DNA of 64,000 bases from positions 8,925,985 to 8,989,984 of the forward strand of contig NC_080058.1 in NCBI RefSeq assembly GCF_026212465.1, given 5' to 3'. Made by a program: the position numbers and the translations under genes. How positions within the stretch are numbered: the first letter of the stretch is position 1; each line of letters starts with the position of its first letter. Source of the DNA: Amaranthus tricolor. Lineage: Eukaryota > Streptophyta > Magnoliopsida > Caryophyllales > Amaranthaceae. The notes beneath the pieces are model-generated. The model was not told where the DNA came from, did not search any database, and worked only from the letters and a program-made list of their open reading frames with translations. Below are positions 37,616-47,496 of the stretch, in pieces.

Positions 37616-38757
37616 CAACAATACTAATAATCCTCTAATACCAATTCACGTACATATACGTCCAATTAATCTACCATCAATTAATATTCTACCGGGGCAA
37701 TCTACAAATAATTCATCGAGAAAATCATGGAGAAAATCAACTAATGAAATGCTCCAACAACATCAACTAAAAATAAACATTCATCAACTAATAAAAGATC
37801 TAAAGACGATGATAGATAAAAAATAATAAAGTTGCAATACAAATAACCCGATAAATAATTTGTTAGACAATATGTCACTTTTATGGATGATCCCTTTGTT
37901 ATTATTTTCTTTTGTACCGCCTATAAAACTTAAGCTAATGGTTAAGGCTCATAGTATGTTATATACTCTAATAAAAATAAGATTTTATAGCAACTTATTT
38001 TATAGGAAAAATGATTCAAAATAATATTATAATTTAAGAAAAAATCACTAATTGCATTATTTAAGAGATAGAAATTAATTATGATGATACTTTAGATAAG
38101 AAATTATTTTAGAAGACTTGACTTATCTTTAGAAAACTTATTTTTCTAAACCTATATTTATTTCATTTAATTTTTATATGTTGATGTCTTCATGATAATA
38201 AAGCCAGCGTTTATTCCAAACTGATGAGATAAGTTAAAGAAGATAGCAAACAAAATTTGATGATGAAAAAAGAAGATAGCAAACTATCATTAATTTATTA
38301 TTGTATGCAAATTTTAAAATGCAAACAACTTTTATTTAATTTTTTAAATATATAGAAATAAATTATTTCATTGGACATTAAGTTGACTTAAAAAAATAAA
38401 TAATCTTACAAGTCTCCACCAACCCAATTTAATTAATGGTTCTATATATGTACCAGTCATGCAGTGAGGGCCATGACAATAATGTATTTCATTAATGCCT
38501 TTAAAATTGCTATTTAAAATAACAACAATGAAAGAAAATTTCATTATTAATATTAACTGTAAAAAGACATAGTACTAATGTGTTAGAGTTGTGTTGATAA
38601 ATTCATGTATTTCATTCGTCAGCAAATTCGTATTAGATTTAATGTTTTGTACCCTGTAAAATTTCAAATTAATCTGTAGTTTAGAGAAATTAGACAGTAG
38701 TTTATATGGTTTTAGCCTCCCTGAGGTTCTTTCCAACTATTGCAAATGAATAGTGGG
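37616..38757. other. Spacer between the two hAT-like copies
   Basis: A+T-rich, no gene. A TRIM LTR end (cttaagctaatggttaaggc ... atatactctaat) lies at about 37928-37972, minus orientation. Confidence 0.5.
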
Positions 38758-39721
38758 TAGAGATGTTCAAATGTGATCCGAGCCGAAAATCCGAACCGAA
38801 AGTTAACCGATCCGAAAATATATTTCTTTTTTTAGGTTTATTGAATCAACATTATTCGAACCGAAGTTGCACTTGGACCGATTTACGACCGAAAATCGTA
38901 AATCAAACCCAAATTGCGACCATTTTTATAACCGACATATAACCGTTAACCGAGATTACTCAAGCCTAATAGTGGCCAACCCGAGTCATACCCGACCCGA
39001 ATCATGCTCAAAACCGAACTTGATCCGGCTAAAACCCGAACTAATTTTTAATCGAAATGCTGTGGACCTGAACCAATTTTTAACATAGAGGTATAATCGA
39101 CTCATATTCAATCATCTTATTAGTTAATCTAATAAAGTAATAGAAATTTTAATAAATTAAATTTTATACATACAGAGTTTCATATATTTAGAGTTAATAA
39201 TCAGTGGTCAATGTTTATTTAACTATTTTTAATCGAATTAGATGAAAAATGATAAAACTTTAATTTTAATTTACAGTCAAACAAGTAAAAGTAACAAAGT
39301 AATAATCATTAACTGATTTGTATTTTAAGTTTTTTTGCTTTAACTAAGGGGAATCTTATCATCAATTAAAAATGTCTAACAACTTAATATGATATTGACT
39401 CGATCTATAGTAATTAGTAATTCGCAGCCGAATTCTACTGGAAAATAATACCCGAACCCGATCTGTACCATTAAAACCGAACCAATTATCAACCGATGAC
39501 AGTCCGAGACCGATTGACTACTCGACACGAACTTCAAACGACACCGAACCGATGCTAACCCGATAGCTCAAATAATTGATCTTCAACCGAACCATGACTA
39601 ACCGACCTAACCCGATTGTGACCCGTCGTAACACGCATCCAAAAAATAATCGATCTGAAATACAACTAAATCGAATAACACACGTCCAGAACCGACCCGA
39701 TCATTCAAATGAACACCTCTA
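38758..39721. mobile_element. hAT-like TIR element, copy 2 (964 bp) with perfect 8-bp TSD
   Basis: Ends TAGAGATGTTCAAATGTGAT and (other strand) TAGAGGTGTTCATTTGAATG. Flanked by perfect ATAGTGGG duplications (38750-38757, 39722-39729). The interior matches copy 1 along its whole length. It encodes no protein, so it would depend on a transposase from elsewhere. Confidence 0.85.
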
Positions 39722-40512
39722 ATAGTGGGTTTGTACGAACCTTCCAGGAAGTTGGGTATAGTTTGGTTTGAAACCCTTGGTCTTTGATGTACTTTGTCTG
39801 ATTGGAATGAAAACTTTTTTTCTTTACAAAAAAAATGTGTTAGAGTAAATTTAGGGGTGTTCATTCAAGTCATCGCTTGAGTTAATTTTGAGTCAGTCTA
39901 AAATTAAGTTTTGTGTGCTAATTAATTTTTATATAATTTTAAATTCATTTTGAAATCAAGTTAAATTAAGTTTGATTACAAAGTCAAATTAATATTGAAA
40001 TGTTGAATTTATTTTAATCACCTCAACAAAGTATTATTTTTGTTTGTCCAGTTTTGGGTATATTCTAATAATATAAATATACTGCTTGGAATAATACGGT
40101 GTAATTGGTAAACATATGTTGTGCTGGCTGTGTCTGTGTAAGCACCCGGCAGTCAGCACGAAGATGAGATGCAATTTGTTAGAGTAGAAAGTCGTACATT
40201 TTCAAGACTAAAACAGCAGCTTAAATTTTTTTAATTTTACGTCTAATTATTAACAGTAATTTAAGCATTAATTCATTATTAGTAGAAACTAATTATTTCT
40301 TAATTAGAAGGAGATAATGATAATTAATGCTTCACAGGTCACTCAACTCCTCCAAATTCATAAGTTAAGAAGTGTATTATTATGATAATATTAAGTGTTT
40401 GTGATTGGTGACTTGGTTCATTCAAGGTTTAAATTAGTTTAGCTAAGTGTTGTTTTGAGTTTTCTAATTGTACTTATGAAGTTTTATGAGAGGAAACAAA
40501 TTGATTCATGAT

Positions 40513-40973
40513 GAGAGGCGTTTAAAATAGACACGACGGTTCGATATCTACTCAACTTTGTAATCGAACTTGTCAAGGAACCAACTCAACCAAAAGCTTA
40601 AGCTAATGGTTGAGGCTCCAAGATATGTTAAATACTCTAACACGCCCCCTCACACGAGACCCCCATTGGGTAAGAAGTGTGGATGCGCATAGGCGCTGAA
40701 TATTCCACTTTAAATGAGGGGTGGTTGAGATTCGAACCCGTGACCTCTCACGTTGGCTTCTGATACCATGTCAAGGAACCAACTCAACCAAAAGCTTAAG
40801 CTGATGGTTGAGGCTCCAAGATATGTTAAATACTCTAATAGAACCCGACTTAACCTGACTTCTAAATGAATGCAAAAATATGTAAAAATCAATGCGAATG
40901 CAACACCCGAATTTTAAATCTACCCAGAACACATAACTCCAAATCAACTCGATAGCTCGAATGAACACTTCTA
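40513..40973. mobile_element. MITE split by a TRIM insertion
   Basis: Left piece 40513-40570 (gcgtttaaaatagacacgac, gttcgatatctactcaac) and right piece 40841-40973 (gaacccgacttaacctgact ... gaatgaacacttcta) together match the uninterrupted MITE at 54332-54509 in LOX-D intron 8. The join falls exactly at the TRIM borders, giving independent proof of both element limits. Confidence 0.75.
40571..40840 (-). mobile_element. Complete TRIM (reference copy of the family)
   Basis: 270 bp with two 72-bp LTRs (40571-40642 and 40769-40840) differing at few positions. Read on the minus strand: 5' LTR, primer site TGGTATCAGAAGCC complementary to initiator Met-tRNA, GGTTCGAATCTC, purine tract GTGAGGGGGCG, 3' LTR beginning TGTTAGAG. 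Flanks GAACT/GAACC form a 5-bp duplication with one mismatch. No coding capacity, as expected for terminal-repeat retrotransposons in miniature. Other copies or remnants: 6986, 8094, 20602, 27833, 31534, 31923, 37928 and about 57540. Confidence 0.9.
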
Positions 40974-41935
40974 TTTGCAATTATGAATTATTTTGTCCAA
41001 ATTACGCTAATGTTATTGGAATTATCAAAAAAGTTTGTTTCCATAAAGTTGGACTTTTATGGCATGTGATTGTGTAGTTTGGGAAGCTTAAACATGGACA
41101 GTGTGTGGAATATGGAAGTAATTTTCAACTTGTATTTTTCGTTGAGACGATTCTTTGATCTAATATCAAAAATTAATGTGATTATGAATTTGAAATTCAT
41201 TTAATTATGAATTTGAATTTTATTTATTTTTTATTTAAGTGAAATATTTAACACACAGTTTTAGCTTAAAGGCAATATATTTAAGGCTACAAAATACAAT
41301 TATTAGCTTAAGTTTTTTGTGAAGTTGATTTTTTGGTATCTTTTTCCCATCACAAATAAGAGTATTCCAAAACTCATCTTGAATTGTCCATATGAAAGTG
41401 ATAGAGCATATAACATATTTTGGGATAAATTCATTATTTCAGTTTTGGTGCGTTGATTACTTGATATAATATTAAAAGTCAATATGATCAGGGATTTGAA
41501 TCTCATCCATGATCCACCCTTCATTTCCAGTGTAATATTTAACACCACGGTTTAAAGAGAATATATTCTGATACAATAAAGTACAGTCATTAATATTAAC
41601 TTAAACTTCTGTTGATATATAATATTTTCATACTATTACAAATAAAAAGGGTCTCTTTGATCCACGGATTCGGATTTGAATATTTTTCAAGACAAAGATC
41701 CATCAATTTTATATGAATTCAAATCTGATCTGAATTTATCGAATCTAAAGTATAGGATCCAGATCAGCCAAAACAAATGCGGGCCTAGTATGCGTTGCCA
41801 TCTGTAGTTGAAAACAATGAATGAGTACCTTGAAAATCATAAATTCAATCATAGGAGAAAGAATAATATGGAAAAAATATTTTTAACATCTCTTAAACGG
41901 AAAGTGCACACAAAAAAGAAAATCATATTGATTTT
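40974..41935. other. Gene-free interval with diverged TRIM remnants
   Basis: Weak TRIM-like words occur at 41140-41340 and 41400-41560 (cttaagttttttgtgaagtt; gatttgaatctcatccatga; gtgtaatatttaacac). They suggest older, decayed copies. No coding sequence. Confidence 0.4.
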
Positions 41936-42575
41936 TAGGGTCGAATAAAGTTTAGTTTAAATAGTATATTAAACCGGACCAAACTGTAATTTAAGTATTT
42001 GGTTTGATCTACGGTCTAATTGGTATGGTCCAGTTTTTTTAAAAAATAAATTACGATTTTTGGTCCAATTTAAAATTTAAAATTTTTAGATCAGACCGAA
42101 CCGTAAAACCGTAATATCCGTCTTGTATAAACCGTACATTGTATATATGACATTATGCCTTTGGTCCAACTCTTCCTGGTATCTTACCACGCAATTTTTT
42201 TTCTCTCTCAAGCTCAAACTCTAAATAAAAAGGTCGTGGCGCAAAAAAGTGAAGGAAGCAAACATCACTGAACAAGAATTGTTTCTTCTGACCAGAATTT
42301 TGCTTCTGATCAAAATATTCAATAGCAATACACATAAAGAGGCCTATTTCCAGAGAAATATTTCAACGAATTTTTTGGTTGAATTCTTTAGTTCTTGATT
42401 TGGTTAAATTTTTTGTGTTTTTAATTAAAAAAATACATTAAAAAGAAAAACCGTAGATCAGACCAGACGGTTGTAGAACGGTCTGGTCTGATTCGGCCTA
42501 AAAAAATTTTCAACTGGTCTGGTCTAGTCTGATTTTTGTATCAAACCAGACTAAATTAAACTGTGTGCACCCCTA
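41936..42575. mobile_element. hAT-like TIR element, copy 1 (640 bp), left of the MULE
   Basis: Ends TAGGGTCGAATAAAGTTTAG and (other strand) TAGGGGTGCACACAGTTTAA. The interior has repeated ggtctggtctg/cagaccagac motifs. It matches 50360-51131 in inverted orientation. The flanks (ttgatttt/atgctttt) only weakly support a target duplication. Confidence 0.65.
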
Positions 42576-43263
42576 ATGCTTTTTGAGGTAAAATCATAAA
42601 TATTCCTTGTCCTTATAAAAATATGATAAAGAAAATTTTGATTGTTTTGGTCAAGAAAACATGTTTAAAATAGAAAGATCATAATGTAACAACGTTCTGA
42701 AATTTCATGTGAAAAAATAAAGAATAAATAGTGAAGGGAGTATCGATAAATTACCATATATATTTTAATCTAGGCAAAATTATTAAAAACTACCTAGTAT
42801 ATACCCCATTTTGTAAAAAACTACCTTATATAAAATTTTTTGCAAAAAACTACCTTATATTATACAATTGTTTGCAAAACACTACCTTATAACGGATTGT
42901 GGCCTTTGACCGCTATCTTTAACCGTTGACCTGCACGTGACATGCACGTGATACTTTAATTTATTTAATTCTTCTTCATTTCAGTTCAGAGCATTCAAAA
43001 ATCCATTCTTTCTTCCTCCCATTTGCAGCGACAACTCCGTTGCTGTAACTTCTCATTTCGCTCCCATCCACCTCGTACTTCATTGTTGTATTTTATTGTT
43101 GTATTTTAGGTATAATTTAAAATTTATTTGGTTTTACAAATTTGCTTCCTTTTGCTGCGTTTTTTCTATTGAATTTGTTGTTTCATATCTTGTAATTTGT
43201 AAATTGATTGTTGTTGTATCTGAATAATGTACTAGGGTTCTTAAAATTAGCTAAATCAATAAG

Positions 43264-45856
43264 ATGAAGAAATTAAAAATCCGTAAAAAAGCCGGTGATT
43301 CGAAAAAGAAGCAGTCTGAGTTGGCAACTGAGGTGGGTAATGTAAGGGTAGATGAGGTGGTGATTGAAAGTTCTGATGTGGCACATGAGGTTGTGGATGA
43401 GTTGGAAAGAACAAATGTAGATGCTGATGCTGATGAGGTTGAGGATAGTAGTGATGATGATTATAATTGTGGTGATGAAGATGAATATGAGGATGATTCT
43501 GATTTGTCTGCAGAAAATGTAGTTTATGGTCTTGATGATGTGTTTATAGGTGATGATGAAATTAGATTGATATTAGATAAGGACGTTGATGAAGAAAACA
43601 ACAGAGACATATACTGTAATGATGATGAACCGCAGTCTGATGATTATGATTTGGGTGCATTGAACGATGATGAGGAAGGTATATGCAGCTATCCTACATT
43701 CAATCCTAAGGTTGATTTCAAGGGTAAGATCAATTTATCTTTAGGCCTTAAGTTTCCTTGACATATGTGTTTAGAAAAGCACTAAGGTACCATGCTATTG
43801 AATGTGGTTACAATTATTATTACCTGCATAATGGTAGAAGTAGGATCAGTGTGTATTGCTACAATAGATGCGATTGTATTAAATCGAGAGCAAGAATTGT
43901 GAACTGTGTTTGTGGGAAGGAGAAGAAGTGTTATTTTAAGGTTCATGCTGTGAAGTTGAAAGATAAAGAGACACTTCAAATAAGGAGTTATTTTCCCAAG
44001 CACACTTGTGGTCACCAACACCAAAATAACAAAGTCACTGCTTTGTATTTAGCTGAGAAATACATAGATGATTGGAGGGAAAATCCAACTTGGGAATTAA
44101 AGGCATTTAAGAAACGGGTTAATAGAGAGTTAGGTTGTGAAGTGAAGTATTCTAAGTGTTATATGGCTAAAAGAATTGCAATGAAAATGATATATGGTGA
44201 TGTTAGTGAAGAGTATAGCAGGGTGTGGGATTATGCGGAAGCAATAAGGAGGTTTAATCCAGGAAGCACTGCAATCGTTAAATGCATTGGTATAGACACA
44301 CCCCCACCTTTGTTCCAAAGGATGTATATATGCTTGCTAGCATGTAAGGAGGGTTTTGTTGCTGACTGTAGGCCTATTATAGGTGTTGATGGGGCACATT
44401 TGAAGGGACAATTCCCTGGGGTTTTATTGACTGCTGTAGGTAAAGATGGGAACAATAACATCTTCCCCGTTGCATGGGCTGTGGTTGAAACAGAAAATGT
44501 AGAAACTTGGACTTGGTTTCTAAATCTCCTCGTAGAAGACCTTAGGTCGGTTACTGCATCGAGTAGTTGGGTTCAAGCAGAAGGTGAAGCTTTCACCTTC
44601 ATGAGCGATAGGCAAAAGGTAATTTCTTGTTAACACATATTTTGTTTTAAATGCAACGAATACTATAACCCTAATATTAATTTGTTGTGTTTTTTAGGGT
44701 TTGGTTGAAGCTTTGAACTCGGTGATTCCTGGACTCGAAATTAGGTTCTGCTGTAGGCATATATGGGCGAACTTCAAGATCAAGTTCCCTGGAGAGTTGT
44801 TCAAACAACACTTTTGGAGAGCAGCAAGAGCTTACAATAAGGTATGGAATCAAGTATACAATTAAATTTCTGAGATAATGTCAAACTAATTAGTAACAAT
44901 TTATGTTTACAGTTTCATTTTGATAGAGAAATGAATGAAATAAAGAATATTTCTGTTGAAGCATATGAATATCTAGCTGCTATTCCTACAAAACACTGGT
45001 CTAGGCATGCTTTTTGTAGTAGGAGTAAGTCTGGGATGTTGTTAAATAATAATTGTGAGGCATTCAATAATGTGTTAGTAGAAGCAAGGGGGAAGCCTAT
45101 AATTTCTCTAATGGAGTGGATTAGGAGATATGTGATGCAAAGAAGCGCAGCCAAAAGGGAAGGGCTGAGTAACTTTGAAGGTGTGTTGATGCCAGCTATC
45201 ACCAAAATGATTGAAAAAAATGCAAAATATATGGTTTAAGGGTAATCCCAGTGGATGTGTGTGAGTTTGAGGTGGATGATAATGACGGCTCTTACGTTGT
45301 AAACTTGGCAAATAGGACTTGCCATTGTGGAAGTTGAGACCTTATAGGGATTCTTTGTAAACATGCCTTGGCTTGTATTGTTCTTAGAAAATTAGATGCC
45401 AACGACTTCGTCCACGAGGCGTATCTTGTAGAAACGTATCAAAAGACGTATAGTCCAAAGTTTTATGGTATGCCAGGACACAAAATGTGGCCCACGACCA
45501 CTTTAGCCAAACCACTTCCTCCACCATATCGAAAGATGCCTGGAAGGCCTAACAAGAGGAAAAGAAAGAAGGAAGCTGATGAAGGTAAAGGAGGTAAGAA
45601 GGCTGTATGTGCTGTTAAAGAATTCAAGCAATAAAGATGTGGTAATTGTGGTGACCTAGGTCACTACAAAAAAGGCTGCAAGAATCCACCCAAACCACCA
45701 CCAACAAAGATCAAGTCAAAGGGTGGAAGGCCTAAAATGGGATCTTCTTCTACTCAACAATCTACAACAAATGATGTTCTTAGCTCCATTAGTCAACAAC
45801 AAACACAAAATGCTGCATCTACTTCATGTGTAATGGATCAAAATAGTCAAATATAG
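43264..45856 (+). pseudogene. mudrA-like: MURA-like MULE transposase, interrupted
   Basis: Order of parts: acidic N-terminal region (43264-43758), then a 1-nt-type frameshift at LGLKFP/TYVFRKALRYHAIE. DNA-binding and catalytic parts are in exons 43758-44618, 44698-44841 and 44913-45239 (GT-AG, phase 0). The DDE triad is visible: GVDGAHLKG, FMSDRQKG, NNCEAFNN, plus CRHIW between the last two. A second frameshift follows NAKYMV (about 45239). The SWIM zinc motif CHCG..CKHA has its expected Trp turned into TGA (45335). A further in-frame TAA (45632) precedes the zinc knuckle CGNCGDLGHYKKGC. Stop at 45854. Two frameshifts and two stops make it non-functional as read, though all catalytic residues survive. 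Confidence 0.9.
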
Positions 45857-45958
45857 ACCTGTATAAGTAATTTACTGTTGAATGTAATGTGTATGAACTA
45901 AGAATGTACTATGTTGAACTGTATTTTAGCAAATCAGTGTATGCACTGAGAATGTAAT

Positions 45959-46052
45959 GTGTTGAATTAAGTGCAGCAAATTTAGTTACTGTGTTGAATT
46001 AAGTGCAGCAAATTTAGTTACTGTGTTGAATTAAGTGCAGCAAATTTAGTGT
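45959..46052 (+). repeat. Three tandem copies of a 32-bp unit inside the MULE
   Basis: Unit gtgttgaattaagtgcagca... begins at 45959, 45991 and 46023; the third is slightly short. Diverged pieces (aaatcagtgt, gtgctgcaaatcagtg) continue to about 46280. At 46440-46560 there is a separate A/C-rich aaacacaacacagc-type repeat. These lie between the two converging genes. Confidence 0.8.
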
Positions 46053-46691
46053 ATGTTGTGTTCCAAGCATTGGTCAAACACAGCATACATAACATGAGTC
46101 AGTACAACAATACTGATTTGAGTACTTACTAATGAGAACTAGTGCTGCATTTGTAGAAAAAGAAAGCTAAACAGCATTCTTGAGGTCTGGGATTGTGTTT
46201 TGAAAATATGTTTTAAGTTTGGGTGCTGCAAATCAGTGCTGAAACAAATGAATTATGCTGCAAATCAGTGTTGAAAAACAAATATGTTCTGAATGAGTAA
46301 GTTCATCAGTGTGTATATGTATGTAAGCAAATGGATCTGTGTTGATCCTTGAACCAATGTGTATCATATCAATGTTGTGTATGTACATTGATGTCTGTGT
46401 TAATCCCAAGCACATTGCTGTAAGTTAAGTGTATGTTGTGTTCCAAGCAGCAGGCAAACACTGCAAACACAACACACAGCAAAGACAACACATCAAACAC
46501 AGCTCATAAACACAACACAACACAGCAAACACAGGTCATAAACACAAAACAGCAAACACAACAAACATACAAGTGTAATTACAATACCTGCAAAGAAATT
46601 AAATGGACAAAATAAAACTTAATTCATTCATCATGATCATGTTACAATATCCAAATCACTGTTACAATTATTCTTAAATAGGTCTTACACT

Positions 46692-47129
46692 TCAATTACT
46701 AGCCTTGGGTAATACAAGAAACACCAAAAAAAAAAAACAAAAGAAAAACCCTAATACAAAGCTTGTAATATGATTTCCATGCTTCCTCTCATTCATCCAT
46801 TTCTTCTTAATCCTTTTAATTTCTGAAAGTGCTTGTTCCTTTTCATGTTCCAAGCAACAAACCCTTGATGTCAAAATCTTGATTTCAGTTGCTAATTGTC
46901 GCTTGTCCTCCACAAGTTTGTTAGTCACTTCTCTTTGCCAAACAGTTTCAGGTTTGTCAATCCATTTAAACTTTTTGCATCCCCTCCATTTTGTATCAGG
47001 ATCATAAAAAACGCAAGTCTTAAACCTTCTTCCAGGATTTTCCTTGGTCCATGAAACCCTCCTTGCAAAGGGAACTCCACACCCATATTTTTTAGGTATC
47101 GAATTTCCACTTGAAGAACAAGAAGACAT
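46692..47129 (-). CDS. GRF-type zinc-finger, coiled-coil, single-TM protein of the MULE (145 aa)
   Basis: Intact single-exon ORF. Residues about 14-58 match a GRF zinc finger: YGCGVPFARRVSWTKENPGR, RRFKTCVFYDPD, GCKKFKWID. GRF domains usually have four Cys; here the first expected Cys position (CxCG) is Tyr, leaving three recognisable ligands. Residues 60-115 are charged and heptad-like (coiled coil), and residues about 122-141 form one hydrophobic, Phe-rich segment that could span a membrane. It converges on the transposase and starts just inside the right TIR. Similar small plant GRF proteins exist, but their function is unknown to me; association with MULEs and any role in transposition are inference. 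Confidence 0.75.
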   Translation of the reverse strand: MSSCSSSGNSIPKKYGCGVPFARRVSWTKENPGRRFKTCVFYDPDTKWRGCKKFKWIDKPETVWQREVTNKLVEDKRQLATEIKILTSRVCCLEHEKEQALSEIKRIKKKWMNERKHGNHITSFVLGFFFCFFFLVFLVLPKASN

Positions 47130-47496
47130 AACTAATTAATTGGAAAAAAATGATGATCTTTGAATGAATTAGGGATTGGAATGCAAGGTGAAAGAAAGAA
47201 AGGCGAAAGAAAAAATAGTTAGGGTTTGTCGCTGCAAATGGGAGGAAGAAAGAATGGATTTTCGAATGCTCTGAACTGAAATGAAGAAGAATTAAATAAA
47301 TTAAAGTATCACGTGCGTGTCACATGCGGGTCAACAGTTAAAGATATCGGTCAAAGGCCACAATCCGTTATAAGGTAGTGTTTTGCAAACAATTGTATTA
47401 AATAAGGTAGTTTTATGCAAAATTTTTTAAATAAGGTAGTTTATTACAAAATGGGGTATATACTAGGTAGTTTTTAATAATTTTGCCTTTAATCTA

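Larger units (their letters stand above)
42773..47487. mobile_element. Two-gene Mutator-like element (MULE), 4715 bp
   Basis: Terminal inverted repeats of about 270 bp: GGCAAAATTATTAAAAACTA at both ends, extending inward past cacgtg words to the ttcttcctcccatttgcagc stretch. Flanked by a perfect 9-bp duplication TTTAATCTA (42764-42772, 47488-47496). It encodes a MURA-like transposase rightward and a GRF zinc-finger protein leftward, converging on a repeat-rich middle (45900-46620). Both start codons lie a similar short distance inside their TIR, suggesting that each TIR acts as promoter, as in maize MuDR. The transposase is decayed. Confidence 0.92.

Noticed and set aside
46433..46615. 60-codon plus-strand frame rich in Asn/Thr/Gln
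   Set aside because: Low-complexity translation of the A/C-rich repeat in the MULE middle; no start context or homology.
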